Source: Bacteroidales bacterium
Lineage (GTDB): Bacteria > Bacteroidota > Bacteroidia > Bacteroidales > Muribaculaceae
Reading direction: 5' to 3'
Assembly: GCA_015061005.1 (NCBI GenBank)
Contig: SUXJ01000003.1
Span: 1 to 64,000 of the forward strand
DNA: 64,000 nucleotides
A program made the translations under genes and the position numbers. Below, piece by piece: positions 45,732 to 55,244 of the stretch. The first letter of the stretch is position 1. The number at the start of each line of letters is the position of its first letter. The notes under the pieces were generated by a model. That model ran no database searches. It was not told the origin of the DNA and saw nothing but the letters and a program-made list of their open reading frames with translations.

Positions 45732-46025
45732 GATTGTATATTTTTGCATTGTTGGCGCATTGCACTGATCATTTTTGCAATCTGTCCTTCTGTTCTGTTC
45801 TGCCCGCAGATTCAACTATATTTGAAGCAACGCTAATAGCTGCTCGGCGAAGTTGATCGGTAAGCGCGAATTTTTCTTGCGAGGGGAAGTGAGAAGTGAT
45901 CTCATAAATTTTTGTTGACAGCATGCGTGCCTTCTGCCATACGGCGAGCTTCTCGAAATAGAAAATGTTTTTATCCATGCACTCTCTGCTTCTGCTTAGT
46001 CACTCTCCACTCTCCACTCTCCACT
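45687..46025. mobile_element. Small element bounded by perfect 25-bp inverted repeats
   Basis: The left end 45687-45711 and the right end 46001-46025 are perfect inverted copies built from the 7-bp unit AGTGGAG (read on the minus strand at the right end). The 339-bp segment contains only the truncated four-helix-bundle gene. The left repeat extends into the start of ispF. No transposase lies inside and no clear target duplication was found. IVS-like four-helix-bundle genes are often reported in mobile or intervening contexts, but mobility here is inferred. Confidence 0.6.
45769..45978 (-). pseudogene. Truncated four-helix-bundle (S23/IVS-type) protein
   Basis: A 69-residue open frame that matches the N-terminal half of the family coded in 23S rRNA intervening sequences: FEKLAVWQKARML, the SHFPSQEKFALTDQLRRAA block and [13 protein letters not shown]. 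The family is usually about 115-120 residues, so helices 3 and 4 are missing. After [13 protein letters not shown] the frame stops and no continuation in another frame was seen. It is either a remnant or a short variant carried by the surrounding inverted-repeat element. Confidence 0.65.
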
Positions 46026-46029
46026 ATAA

Positions 46030-47235
46030 TTACCTCCGTTTGAAGAGGTCTTTCAGACCGTCCATGTCAAACGTCAGCGAGAAGCGCAGAGTCTGGTCAA
46101 GAGGCGATGAGGCGGCGGTGGCTACCATGTAGGAGGCGTCCAAGCGTACCACTTTCAGCGCAAAACCGGCACCGAGTCCGAGATATTGGCGATTGCCCTT
46201 GTTGGGGTGTTCATAGAAGTAGCCGGCGCGGAGAAAGAATTGATCATTATAAGAGTATTCGGCACCGATGCTGAAGCGAATTTCTTGAAATTCTTCCGAT
46301 GCGGAACCGTCGGCAAAACTTTTGAAAATACCCGAAATTGACGACATTGTTTCCCACTTTTCCTTTTCTTCATAGTAGGCATACTGACCCTCTTCGGTTG
46401 TCATATCGAAATCGTTTTCGCGAGGCATGGTGGGCACCATGATTTTGCTCAAGTCCAAGTTGAATGCCAATAGGTGATAGTCGGCAAGCGGGAACATGAA
46501 AGAGGTGCCGATGCGTAATTGTGCGGGCAAGAATGCCGGATTTGCTCCATGGTCATAGTTCACTTTCGAACCGATATTCGACAGGTTGAAGCCCAATGAC
46601 CATTGACATTCCGTGCGACCAATCATGGGGTAGGTGGTGTAATAACCGGCAATGTCAGCGGCAAAAGCACTCGCTCCCACGGTTTGTCCGCCGTTGGCTT
46701 CGCTTTCGGTAAAGCCCAAGTCGGAGTAAATGTAGCGAAATGCCACACCCATCGAGAACTTTTCCGAGAGTTTGCGGCTATAGCCAAGGTCAAACGCGAG
46801 TTCGTAAGGATTAAGCGTCATAATTGAGCCGCCGTATTCATCGCCGCCGGAGGTTACTTCGCCCAAGGAGAAGTATCGGAGCGATGCGCTGATGGCTTGA
46901 TTGTCCGACGAGCCTACTTTCCAGTAGCCGGCCACGTTGGCAAGAAATATATCGTTTACGAGTTTGCGAAGCCATGGAGTGTAGCTCAGAGATACTCCGG
47001 CTGAGGAATATGCAAAGGCATACTTCGAGGGATTCCAAAACTGTGAGTTGGCATCCGGGTCAGATGCCACACCGAGGTCGCCCATTGATGCACCGCGTGC
47101 ATCGGGTGTAATATCAAGAGAGTTCACGCCCGTTTGAATCGGGTTGAACTGATTGGCAGATCCATAATCAGAGGCAGATGCCGAGAAGAATACGGCGCCT
47201 GCGAGCATAGTTGTGAATAAGATTTTGCGTATCAT
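46030..47235 (-). CDS. porV: Type IX secretion outer-membrane protein PorV
   Basis: A 401-residue outer-membrane barrel of the FadL-like fold. The signal peptide is cleaved near SASA|SDYG. The early block NSLDITPDARGASMGDLGVASDPDANSQFWNP is highly diagnostic of PorV. PorV shuttles cargo proteins with C-terminal sorting domains from the translocon to the attachment complex. The ATG at 47235 is chosen; the TTG at 47253 lies in the upstream terminator. The right end of the inverted-repeat element is only 4 bases past the stop codon. Confidence 0.92.
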   Translation of the reverse strand: MIRKILFTTMLAGAVFFSASASDYGSANQFNPIQTGVNSLDITPDARGASMGDLGVASDPDANSQFWNPSKYAFAYSSAGVSLSYTPWLRKLVNDIFLANVAGYWKVGSSDNQAISASLRYFSLGEVTSGGDEYGGSIMTLNPYELAFDLGYSRKLSEKFSMGVAFRYIYSDLGFTESEANGGQTVGASAFAADIAGYYTTYPMIGRTECQWSLGFNLSNIGSKVNYDHGANPAFLPAQLRIGTSFMFPLADYHLLAFNLDLSKIMVPTMPRENDFDMTTEEGQYAYYEEKEKWETMSSISGIFKSFADGSASEEFQEIRFSIGAEYSYNDQFFLRAGYFYEHPNKGNRQYLGLGAGFALKVVRLDASYMVATAASSPLDQTLRFSLTFDMDGLKDLFKRR

Positions 47236-47251
47236 AACGGTATAAGAACGC

Positions 47252-47288
47252 AAAAATCCCCCCGATTATTGCTTTCGGGAGGATTTTT
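47252..47288 (-). terminator. Terminator after the BACON/DUF4595 lipoprotein gene
   Basis: AAAAATCCCCCCGA (47252-47265) pairs with TCGGGAGGATTTTT (47275-47288) around a 9-base loop, and a U-run ends the minus-strand hairpin. It lies 15 bases past the stop of the upstream gene and just before porV. Confidence 0.75.
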
Positions 47289-47303
47289 AATGGATTTGTC
47301 TAT

Positions 47304-48470
47304 TTAAAAGCGGATAATATACGTTGAGGTTTCAACGACTCTGTCGTTATTATAGTCTGAAACGTGACATTTAATCATATTTTCATCGCACTGGTCGTAG
47401 TCTATCTTGTAATAGTCGCCGGAGTCTTCACAGGTAATTTCAGAAACGATATAGCGCGAGGATCGGCCGAACATTCGGAACATTGCAAATATAAAGGCGT
47501 CATCGCTCAGCGCGCTTGTCAGTGTCGGTGCAATCAGCCAATTGGGGTCAAAGTTATAGGCATTTGAGTTAATGCAATTTTCATTATAGCGAATTTGCAT
47601 GTTAGTCCCATAAGGATCAACGATTGATGTCAGGTCTGAGCCTGTCCAATTAAAAGTGGATGTTCCAATGCCCGTATTGGATTTTACCAAGTGACCGGAA
47701 GTGTCATAGTCGAAACTCCAGTTGCGCGTAAAACCGTCATATTTACTCCACCCCTGAATGGCTCGGCCGTTTTCCATTGTGATTTGATACTCGGCCATGT
47801 CAATCACAGTTCCTTCTTTGGTAATTTCCACTTTGACGTTTACTGTGTTGCCGTTGTCTTCATAAGTATAGCGAAAGTTCTGTTCCACCATGCCTTTTTG
47901 ACCGTCTTCTTCGTATTTGGTATTAACAATGATCCGGCTCGGACGAAGGTTCTCCCAACTGTCAAACACAATTGACATACGACCATCTTCTTCGCTCATG
48001 TCTGTGTGGTTGATGCCAGAATATGCAATGTCGATTTGCGGTAAGCGTTGAATCGGGCTATCACCTTCGTTGTCATCTTCATTTCCGTCTCCGTCGTCGG
48101 GGGTTTCGCCTTCAGCGAGTTGGCAAACAAGTACCGTAACGGAATGGTCCATGCAAGTGATTACGATACGAGCGGTGCGCGGCTCACCTGAATAGTTTTC
48201 GTCCATGGTGATGTTGAGATTTACCGTGCCGGCGCTGCCTGATACCTGATCAAGGTAAAGCCAGTCAATAAATAACCCGTCGGCATCAGTCACGGTTACA
48301 AACCAATCCGCTTCCGCTTCAAAATTGATGGTCGTAGAAGTGGTAGTGTACGGAAGTGTTACAACGGCAGATTGTCCGTCGGAAAGTTCTACAGAATCAG
48401 GGGTATCTGCCGGGCATCCAGTAAGTAGAACCATCAATATGGCTGCAAAAACGTAATGAATTGCTTTCAT
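47304..48470 (-). CDS. BACON-domain lipoprotein with DUF4595-like C-terminus
   Basis: A 388-residue lipoprotein (lipobox LLTGC, C19). Residues about 38-117 form a BACON domain (VTLPYTTTSTTINFEAEADW to ITCMDHSVTVLVCQLAE), a beta-sandwich usually linked with carbohydrate or mucin binding. A short acidic linker (DDGDGNEDDNEGDS) follows. The C-terminal 240 residues resemble DUF4595, with repeated KY-x-G strands such as SKYDGFTRNWSFDYDTSGHL. It is probably surface-exposed; its ligand is unknown. Confidence 0.8.
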   Translation of the reverse strand: MKAIHYVFAAILMVLLTGCPADTPDSVELSDGQSAVVTLPYTTTSTTINFEAEADWFVTVTDADGLFIDWLYLDQVSGSAGTVNLNITMDENYSGEPRTARIVITCMDHSVTVLVCQLAEGETPDDGDGNEDDNEGDSPIQRLPQIDIAYSGINHTDMSEEDGRMSIVFDSWENLRPSRIIVNTKYEEDGQKGMVEQNFRYTYEDNGNTVNVKVEITKEGTVIDMAEYQITMENGRAIQGWSKYDGFTRNWSFDYDTSGHLVKSNTGIGTSTFNWTGSDLTSIVDPYGTNMQIRYNENCINSNAYNFDPNWLIAPTLTSALSDDAFIFAMFRMFGRSSRYIVSEITCEDSGDYYKIDYDQCDENMIKCHVSDYNNDRVVETSTYIIRF

Positions 48471-48521
48471 GTCACGTTAAAGGGGGCGATAAATTAAACT
48501 TTTGCAAGTAATCTCGTATAA

Positions 48522-49769
48522 TCAATCATATTCTCCGTCATATTCACCTCTTATTATTTCAAAATCAGGGTGAACATTAGAAAATGCGTTTTGGTCAACC
48601 TCAGTATCTTCGGGGATATATGCTTTCTTGAGGTTAGGGCAGTATTCCACTACGTACGCATCGAGTCTTTCTGTCCCGGATTCAAATACAATGCACTCAA
48701 GTTTCTCCAAATTCTTCAGTTTACTTTCTTTGTCTAATTTTATGGGTTTGACTTGAACAAACTTTGCCGCCGGAGCTACCAAATACATTTGGTCCCCTTT
48801 ATATATGACATTATGGGAACTTGACATATATGAGTTATTCGGATCGACCTCAACGATTTCGATACTTTTGTACCGTAAATTAATTCCAAATGTGTTTCCG
48901 TCAATGTCGAGCGTTTCGATATTTTTCCCTAAATAAAGTTCCTTGATGTCTTTTGAGTCTTCTTTTGTGGGATTTACAGATGTTATCTTAAACCCGTTTA
49001 CACTATATGGTACATAAACAACAGAATTTCCACTCTTGAAACTTTCAACGTTCAAAGTCTGGTTATAGTAGTTATATGTGCAGTATTCATCTTCGAACAA
49101 GCTTGCTTGTATTGCTGTGACATTAAAACGATTCTGATATGAAGCTACGTCATCAATGTCGAATTTAAAACCATTAGTCGGATCACTCATATACCAATGG
49201 TCGTCAGCATTCAAGTAATTCCACGCATGTCCACCTTCTGGAATAAATCCATTCACGGTTATACAAGGTATTTCAAGCGAATGAAGCATTACTGTAAGTA
49301 GGTCTGCATATCCTTGACAAATGCCTTTTTTTTGGGTGAAAACCGTATATGGCTTATTGTCAGTATATTCATATTTTATATTGTTACGAATCCAGGAGTA
49401 TACTTTATTGTATTTCTGGTATTCTGTGCTGCAACCTTTTACAAGTTCTTTTGTAAAATCGGCTATCTCATCGTATTGATAATCTTCAATTTCTATGTGA
49501 GCACCTAACTCCTTGCCACAATCGCGACCGGCAGCCTCCAAAAGCAATTTAGGCCTTTCAGCGGGATTTACCCACAGTAAATCGGTTGAATCATCTTCCG
49601 TAGGGAAATCACCTTGCGACGTTACGGGTATAAAGCCCATACTGTATATTTGGTCCACTGCAAATTTTGCAATTTCCCCTTTGGGGAGAGATATGTACAA
49701 TGTGTCACTCTGTGCGGAAGCACTGATTGCAATGAACATCAAAGTAAAAATCGGTATCAATCGTTTCAT
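48522..49769 (-). CDS. Secreted transglutaminase-like protein with a BspA-type C-terminus
   Basis: A 415-residue exported protein (signal peptide ending ISASA|QS). The transglutaminase-like core is complete: C151 in KKGICQGYADLL, H181 in EGGHAWNYL and D196 in HWYMSDPTNGF. Before it, EYQKYNKVYSWIRNNIKYEY is the family lead-in. Residues about 240-410 hold irregular leucine-rich repeats with the short KSIEIVEVDPNNSYM and LKKAYIPEDTEVDQNAFSNV motifs of BspA-like proteins. It may cut or crosslink peptides outside the cell. It overlaps the preceding gene by 4 bases. Confidence 0.83.
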   Translation of the reverse strand: MKRLIPIFTLMFIAISASAQSDTLYISLPKGEIAKFAVDQIYSMGFIPVTSQGDFPTEDDSTDLLWVNPAERPKLLLEAAGRDCGKELGAHIEIEDYQYDEIADFTKELVKGCSTEYQKYNKVYSWIRNNIKYEYTDNKPYTVFTQKKGICQGYADLLTVMLHSLEIPCITVNGFIPEGGHAWNYLNADDHWYMSDPTNGFKFDIDDVASYQNRFNVTAIQASLFEDEYCTYNYYNQTLNVESFKSGNSVVYVPYSVNGFKITSVNPTKEDSKDIKELYLGKNIETLDIDGNTFGINLRYKSIEIVEVDPNNSYMSSSHNVIYKGDQMYLVAPAAKFVQVKPIKLDKESKLKNLEKLECIVFESGTERLDAYVVEYCPNLKKAYIPEDTEVDQNAFSNVHPDFEIIRGEYDGEYD

Positions 49770-50272
49770 GATTTTATTAATTTAATTGCGGTTTCATTAA
49801 AGGTTATAATATAAATATTGGGAGAGAGAGAGTCAATAGAGATTGTAACATTCCCATTATCATCGGCAGCCGTAGATTTGATGACTTTACCGTCTAAAGA
49901 GATTAAACGTACAATGCGTCCGGGAAGAAGCCCCTCAACTATAACGGCATTCCTTGTGAGTTCATAATGCTCATTGGTGGAATGCTCGTCTGTGTCAGGT
50001 ATAGTCTCAATTTTAGCCGGAATTTCATGTATGAATTTAAATTCATTGACAAATGAGCGCTCTATCGTGGCTTCATTTGTGTCAGAAACAATCCGTACCG
50101 CATCATCTACAAACGTGACAAGAGGTTTCTCGCTTAAAAGAAAATAAACGGATGTTTCATCTTTCAAGTAAACAGCAAGAACCTTTTTTTCTTGAGCAAA
50201 CGACAGCGAGGGCAATAAAAAAAATAGTGCCGCAAATAAGCTCGTGATAATTAGTGATTTATTATTCTTCAT
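49766..50272 (-). CDS. Small exported protein with a type IX sorting-domain-like C-terminus
   Basis: A 168-residue protein. The signal peptide runs to about residue 26 (LLPSLSFA|QE). The C-terminal 70 residues (EGLLPGRIVRLISLDGKVI, ISIDSLSPNIYIITF, ETAIKLIKS) look like a type A T9SS sorting domain, which directs export through PorV and the attachment complex. The rest is a short beta-rich region. Start ATG 50272 is chosen because the longer frame to 50347 precedes a good signal sequence by 25 residues. A standalone CTD-like protein could be a substrate or an accessory. Confidence 0.7.
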   Translation of the reverse strand: MKNNKSLIITSLFAALFFLLPSLSFAQEKKVLAVYLKDETSVYFLLSEKPLVTFVDDAVRIVSDTNEATIERSFVNEFKFIHEIPAKIETIPDTDEHSTNEHYELTRNAVIVEGLLPGRIVRLISLDGKVIKSTAADDNGNVTISIDSLSPNIYIITFNETAIKLIKS

Positions 50273-50378
50273 ATATAAGGTTATAGGGTTGATATTTAAG
50301 GGGTGTTCCATGGTTTCCTCAACATCAGCAGGTGATCGGAACCTCATTGATGCTGCTTCGGAGATATTTTAGATGCCA

Positions 50379-50409
50379 CAAATTTAGTGAATCTTTTCGA
50401 TTTTTTCAA
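50379..50409 (-). promoter_or_regulatory. Promoter of the 50272-47304 operon
   Basis: TTG (complement of 50407-50409), 20-bp spacer, TAAATTTG (complement of 50379-50386), 106 bases before the ATG at 50272. The leader is unusually long. Confidence 0.68.
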
Positions 50410-50600
50410 GTATTTCGATTGGTGTTTTTCGTGGGTCTAAGTTCAGCGAGTATATACCTTGTGGTATTTCTTATATGGATTATCGTTCCATAGGCTGTCT
50501 CCCTCTCCTTTTTTTATGGCTCAGTTTCCTTCGCGTGTGTTGAGTTGGCGAGGCTACAATACGCTAAACGCCGCAATTATTTCAGGCGGAATCTCACCGG

Positions 50601-50631
50601 TTGATTTTCTTGATTTTTTTTTATAACTTTG
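50601..50631 (+). promoter_or_regulatory. Promoter of the mannoside operon
   Basis: TTG at 50601-50603, 20-bp spacer, TAACTTTG at 50624-50631, 43 bases before the GH92 ATG at 50675. An earlier ATG at 50650 opens a 22-codon frame that overlaps the GH92 start and stops at 50718. Confidence 0.7.
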
Positions 50632-50674
50632 CGAAAGAAATTTAATATCATGAAACATTGCGAACTTTACGATT

Positions 50675-52936
50675 ATGAAGAGAATAATCCCTCTGCTGGC
50701 GGGCATCGCATTCCTTAGTGCGTGCAACTCCTCAAACAGTAATCTTGTTGATTACGCGGCGTATGTAGATCCGTTTATCGGTACCGGAGGACATGGTCAT
50801 ACTTTTCCCGGAGCAATTGTGCCGCACGGAATGATTCAGCCGAGTCCCGACACTCGCATAAACGAATGGGACGCCTGTTCGGGCTATCATTACAGCGATT
50901 CCCTCATCAACGGCTTCTCGCAGAGCCACATGAGCGGCACCGGATGTGCCGACTACGGCGACTTCCTTTTGATGCCGACTGTGGGGGCTCAGATTGTTGA
51001 CCCGCAAATCGATACTCTGCAAAATCGCCCCTATGCTTCCGAGTTTTCGCATGACGATGAGTGCGCTGTCCCGGGCTATTATTCAACCCTGTTGAAGCGT
51101 TACGGCGTAAAAGCAGAAATCACATCGACTGAGCGCGCTGCAATCTATCGTTTCACGTATCCCCAAACCGCCGATGCCGGCATGATCCTTGATTTAGACT
51201 ATTCGATTCAAAATCAATATAATCGGGATATGAAAATCGAAGTATTGGGCGACACTGCCATTCGGGCATATAAGATGACAAAGTATTGGGCGTTTGACCA
51301 GCAGTTGGCAATGTATGCTGAATTTTCCAAGCCGTTCACTTGCTCTATTATTTCCGACACTATTGTGAATAGCAAAGGTGCGAACTATGAGCGATGCAAG
51401 GCTCTGCTGAAATTTTCCGAAATGGCTGAGGGTGAGCAACTGTTTGTGAAAGTAGGTGTATCGGCCGTTGATTGGGATGGAGCGGAAAAGAACGTTAAGG
51501 CAGAAATTCCGGAGTGGGATTTCGATAAGGTAAGAGCTGATGCTCGCCAAAAATGGAATGAATATCTCGCAACGGTCGACATTACCACCGATGATGACGC
51601 TGACAAGACGATTTTCTATACCGCGATGTACCATGCCGCCGTGAGTCCCAATCTTTTTATGGACATAGACGGTCGATATCTCGGCATGGATCGCAAGGTG
51701 CATCAGGGTGATGTCAACGAGCCGGTATATACCATATTTTCACTTTGGGACACTCATCGCGCTTTGCATCCACTGTTGACCATCATTGACCCGGAACTGA
51801 ACAATGACTTTATCAACTCATTGTTACTTAAGTATGAAGAGGGTGGGGTGCTCCCGATGTGGGAACTCGCCGGGAACTACACTGCAACGATGACCGGCTA
51901 CCATGCCGTTTCTCTTTTGGCAGACGCCCTCACCAAAGGAATCGCCGATTTTGATGCCACACAAGCTTATGAGGCGGGATGTCGCAGTTCCATTTGTGAC
52001 ACTGCCGGTATTGTAACCCCCACTGCGGTGAAACTTGCCCTAATGCCCAAATCAAAAGAGTATAAAAACACCTTGGGATATATTCCTTGGGATAAGGAGC
52101 ATGAATCAGTGGCTAAAGGCCTTGAATATGCCTATAACGATTGGTGCATATCGTTGTTGGCAGAGGCTGCCGGCGATAGCCTCGGAGTCAAGGAGTATCA
52201 AAATAAAGGATTGGCGTATAAACACTATTTCGACGCTGAAACTCGCTTCATGCGAGGCAAAGACGAAAACGGCAAATGGCATGAGCCGTTCAATCCGCGT
52301 TCATCGAATCATCGCGAAGACGACTATTGCGAGGGTACTGCATGGCAATGGACTTGGTTTGTGCCTCATGACGTTGACGGATTAATCGAACTCATGGGAG
52401 GTCGCGAACAGTTTGTTGAGAAGTTGGATTCTCTCTTCATCGCTGATTCCGCACTTGAGGGCGAGCTCGTTTCTGCCGACATTTCGGGCTTGATTGGACA
52501 GTATGCCCACGGCAATGAGCCGTCTCACCATATTTTGCACTTATATAATTATGTAGGTGAGCCGTGGAAAACGCAAGAACTTGTTGACAAGGTGCTGAAA
52601 GAGCAGTATTTCAACGATGTTGACGGCCTGTCGGGTAATGAGGATTGCGGCCAGATGTCGGCGTGGTATATTCTGAATTCTCTCGGTTTCTATCAAGTAT
52701 GTCCCGGCAAACCCGTTTATTCTATCGGGCGTCCGTGGTTCCCCAAAGCGGTCGTTAACCTCCCCAACGGTAAGACAATTACCATAGAAGTGAAGAACTT
52801 CTCGAAGGAGAATAAATATATCAAATCCGTTAAACTCAACGGCAGGGAGTTGACCGAGCCTTTCTTCAATCACTCCGACATTGCCGGTGGCGCCGTATTT
52901 GAATATGAAATGGCTGCCGAGCCTCAAAAAATCTGA
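50675..52936 (+). CDS. GH92 alpha-mannosidase lipoprotein
   Basis: A 753-residue calcium-dependent exo-alpha-mannosidase, lipidated at C17 (FLSAC). Family blocks include VDPFIGTGGHGHTFPGA, GFSQSHMSGTGCADYGD, EGTAWQWTWFVPHD, the GNEPSHHI loop and GNEDCGQMSAW at 654-664, where the catalytic acidic residues lie. The histidine pair in NEPSHH is typical of alpha-1,2/1,3-mannosidases acting on N-glycans or yeast mannan. It begins the mannoside operon. Confidence 0.93.
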   Translation: MKRIIPLLAGIAFLSACNSSNSNLVDYAAYVDPFIGTGGHGHTFPGAIVPHGMIQPSPDTRINEWDACSGYHYSDSLINGFSQSHMSGTGCADYGDFLLMPTVGAQIVDPQIDTLQNRPYASEFSHDDECAVPGYYSTLLKRYGVKAEITSTERAAIYRFTYPQTADAGMILDLDYSIQNQYNRDMKIEVLGDTAIRAYKMTKYWAFDQQLAMYAEFSKPFTCSIISDTIVNSKGANYERCKALLKFSEMAEGEQLFVKVGVSAVDWDGAEKNVKAEIPEWDFDKVRADARQKWNEYLATVDITTDDDADKTIFYTAMYHAAVSPNLFMDIDGRYLGMDRKVHQGDVNEPVYTIFSLWDTHRALHPLLTIIDPELNNDFINSLLLKYEEGGVLPMWELAGNYTATMTGYHAVSLLADALTKGIADFDATQAYEAGCRSSICDTAGIVTPTAVKLALMPKSKEYKNTLGYIPWDKEHESVAKGLEYAYNDWCISLLAEAAGDSLGVKEYQNKGLAYKHYFDAETRFMRGKDENGKWHEPFNPRSSNHREDDYCEGTAWQWTWFVPHDVDGLIELMGGREQFVEKLDSLFIADSALEGELVSADISGLIGQYAHGNEPSHHILHLYNYVGEPWKTQELVDKVLKEQYFNDVDGLSGNEDCGQMSAWYILNSLGFYQVCPGKPVYSIGRPWFPKAVVNLPNGKTITIEVKNFSKENKYIKSVKLNGRELTEPFFNHSDIAGGAVFEYEMAAEPQKI

Positions 52937-52955
52937 TAGCAAACGTCTCTGAAAA

Positions 52956-54254
52956 ATGAAAAGTAAAGACAATCCTATTAAGTGGGTGCCCTCCGTATAT
53001 TTTGCGATGGGCATGCCGTTTGTGGCACTATCGTTGGTCTCGGTAATCATGTTTGCCGATCTTGGGGTAGATGCTGCCTCTATAACGTTTTGGACCTCGT
53101 TAATAATCTTGCCGTATTCATTGAAACCGATTTGGAGCCCCTTGCTTGAAATTTGGGGGACAAAGAAGGGTGTGGTCGTAGCAACTCAAATGCTGTCCGG
53201 CTTGTGTTTCGGGTTCATTGCGTTTATGTTGCCGATACCTGATTTTTTCGCTTTCACAATCGCATTGATGGCCGTGATAGCATTTAGTGGTGCAACTCAC
53301 GATATTGCTACCGACGGAATCTATCTGACCGCTCTCGACAAAGACACTCAAGCGCGCTATATCGGGTGGCAAGGTGCTTTCTTCAACCTTGCAAAAGTGC
53401 TCGCAAATGGTGGCATGGTCGGCTTGGCCGGGCTTCTGATGAATTACTTCAAAGAGACCTCCCCAGAAAAAGCCCCGATGTATGCTTGGATGGTGATAAT
53501 GGGCTTGATTGCCTTGTTGCTGTGTGGGCTGTCGATTTATCACTACTTTATGTTGCCCCGTGGTGATAAAGCTGCCGATGCGCCGAAATCGGCGTCCGAA
53601 GCAATGAAATCGTTTGTTGAAGTGTTCACGACTTTCTTTCAAAAGAAATACATCTGGATTTATATCCTGTTCATCATTTGCTATCGTTTGACCGAGGGCT
53701 TTGCCGTAAAGATGGTGCCGCTATTCTTGAAAGCTTCGGCTGCAGACGGCGGTTTGGCATTGAGCAATGAATCTATCGGATTGATTTATGGAACGCTTGG
53801 CACTATTGCCTTCATTGTCGGTTCTATAGTCGGCGGATATTACATAGCGGCATTTGGTCTCAAAAAGGTGCTTTTCTCATTGGTGTGTATCTTCAATGTC
53901 CCGTTTGTGATATACTACCTTTTTGCGCTGATGCAACCCGATAATATATATCTGATTGGTGGCGGTTTGGTGCTTGAATACTTCTGCTATGGCTTTGGCT
54001 TCGTGGGCTTAACGCTATTTATGATGCAACAAGTAGCCCCGGGAAAGCACACAATGGCCCACTACGCTTTTGCTTCCGGAATTATGAATCTCGGGTTTAT
54101 GATTCCCGGCATGATCAGCGGTTGGATTTATGAGCAAGTCGGCTATGAGCAATTTTTCTTAATCGCCCTGTTGGTGTCAATTCCGGCATTCATCTTGGCG
54201 TGGGTGGTGCCGTTCTCGCATCCAGATAAAGAACCCGAAAAAACAGAACAATAA
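52956..54254 (+). CDS. MFS transporter, probable mannosyl-disaccharide importer
   Basis: A 432-residue major facilitator with about 12 membrane helices. The blocks GMPFVALSLVSV, GATHDIATDGIYLTALDKD and the second-half SNESIGLIYGT resemble AmpG-like carriers. Its place between GH92 and GH130 genes suggests it imports the product released outside, such as mannosyl-N-acetylglucosamine. Specificity is inferred from context only. Confidence 0.85.
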   Translation: MKSKDNPIKWVPSVYFAMGMPFVALSLVSVIMFADLGVDAASITFWTSLIILPYSLKPIWSPLLEIWGTKKGVVVATQMLSGLCFGFIAFMLPIPDFFAFTIALMAVIAFSGATHDIATDGIYLTALDKDTQARYIGWQGAFFNLAKVLANGGMVGLAGLLMNYFKETSPEKAPMYAWMVIMGLIALLLCGLSIYHYFMLPRGDKAADAPKSASEAMKSFVEVFTTFFQKKYIWIYILFIICYRLTEGFAVKMVPLFLKASAADGGLALSNESIGLIYGTLGTIAFIVGSIVGGYYIAAFGLKKVLFSLVCIFNVPFVIYYLFALMQPDNIYLIGGGLVLEYFCYGFGFVGLTLFMMQQVAPGKHTMAHYAFASGIMNLGFMIPGMISGWIYEQVGYEQFFLIALLVSIPAFILAWVVPFSHPDKEPEKTEQ

Positions 54255-54278
54255 TCAACATATATACCAAACATTATT

Positions 54279-55244
54279 ATGGAAAAGATAAATATGCCTT
54301 GGGAGGAACGTCCCGCTGGTTGTAAGGAAGTAATGTGGCGTTACAGCCAAAACCCGATAATTGATCGTTATAGCATCCCTACGTCAAACAGTATTTTCAA
54401 TAGTGCCGTAGTGCCCTTTGGCGATGGATTTGCCGGAGTGTTTCGTTGCGACAATCGCGCCGTGCAAATGAATATCTTTGCCGGATTCAGCCGCGACGGT
54501 GTGAACTGGGAGATTGAACCCGAACCCATTAAATTTAAAGCCGGCAATACCGAAATGATAGAGTCGGACTATAAATATGATCCGCGCGTAACTTTCATTG
54601 GCGACCGCTATTGGATCACATGGTGCAACGGTTATCACGGACCCACCATCGGCATCGGTTATACCTTTGATTTCAAGGAATTTTTCCAGTGTGAAAACGC
54701 ATTCTTGCCGTTTAATCGCAATGGGGTGCTCTTCCCCGAAAAGATAAACGGTAAATATGCCATGCTAAGCCGTCCGAGCGACAACGGTCATACTCCTTTC
54801 GGTGATATTTGGGTAAGCTATAGTCCGGACATGAAATTCTGGGGTGAGCATCGCCATGTGATGTCGCCGACTCCCTTCGAACAGAGTGCGTGGCAGTGTA
54901 CCAAGGTTGGCGCAGGCTCTGTGCCCATTCTGACCGATGAAGGGTGGCTGATGTTCTATCATGGCGTTATAACTACTTGCAACGGCTTCCGCTACACCAT
55001 GGGCGCCGCTCTGCTTGACCGCGATGACCCTTCAAAAGTGCTCTATCGCTCTCAGCCTTATTTGTTGGCTCCTGCCGCGCTTTATGAACTGACCGGCGAT
55101 GTGCCCAACGTGGTGTTCCCGTGTGCAGCTCTCAATGATGGCGACCGTGTCGCGGTTTACTATGGTGCAGCCGATACTTGCGTGTGCATGGCTTTCGGCT
55201 ATATATCGGAAATTATAGATTTCATTAAGAAAAATTCAATATGA
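54279..55244 (+). CDS. GH130 beta-mannoside phosphorylase
   Basis: A 321-residue five-bladed beta-propeller enzyme. The catalytic aspartate D101 is in [12 protein letters not shown] and [14 protein letters not shown] and [16 protein letters not shown] complete the family pattern. Length and spacing fit the GH130_2 group, which uses phosphate to split beta-1,4-mannosyl-GlcNAc or related mannosides to mannose-1-phosphate. No signal peptide is present, so it acts in the cytoplasm on the imported sugar. The stop overlaps the second GH92 gene by 4 bases. Confidence 0.92.
   Translation: MEKINMPWEERPAGCKEVMWRYSQNPIIDRYSIPTSNSIFNSAVVPFGDGFAGVFRCDNRAVQMNIFAGFSRDGVNWEIEPEPIKFKAGNTEMIESDYKYDPRVTFIGDRYWITWCNGYHGPTIGIGYTFDFKEFFQCENAFLPFNRNGVLFPEKINGKYAMLSRPSDNGHTPFGDIWVSYSPDMKFWGEHRHVMSPTPFEQSAWQCTKVGAGSVPILTDEGWLMFYHGVITTCNGFRYTMGAALLDRDDPSKVLYRSQPYLLAPAALYELTGDVPNVVFPCAALNDGDRVAVYYGAADTCVCMAFGYISEIIDFIKKNSI

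Larger units (their letters stand above)
50273..50674. other. Intergenic region between divergent genes
   Basis: This 402-bp stretch has no gene. It holds the leader and promoter of the leftward operon (50379-50409), about 190 bases with no recognisable structure, and the rightward GH92 promoter with a short overlapping open frame just before the GH92 start. Confidence 0.6.
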
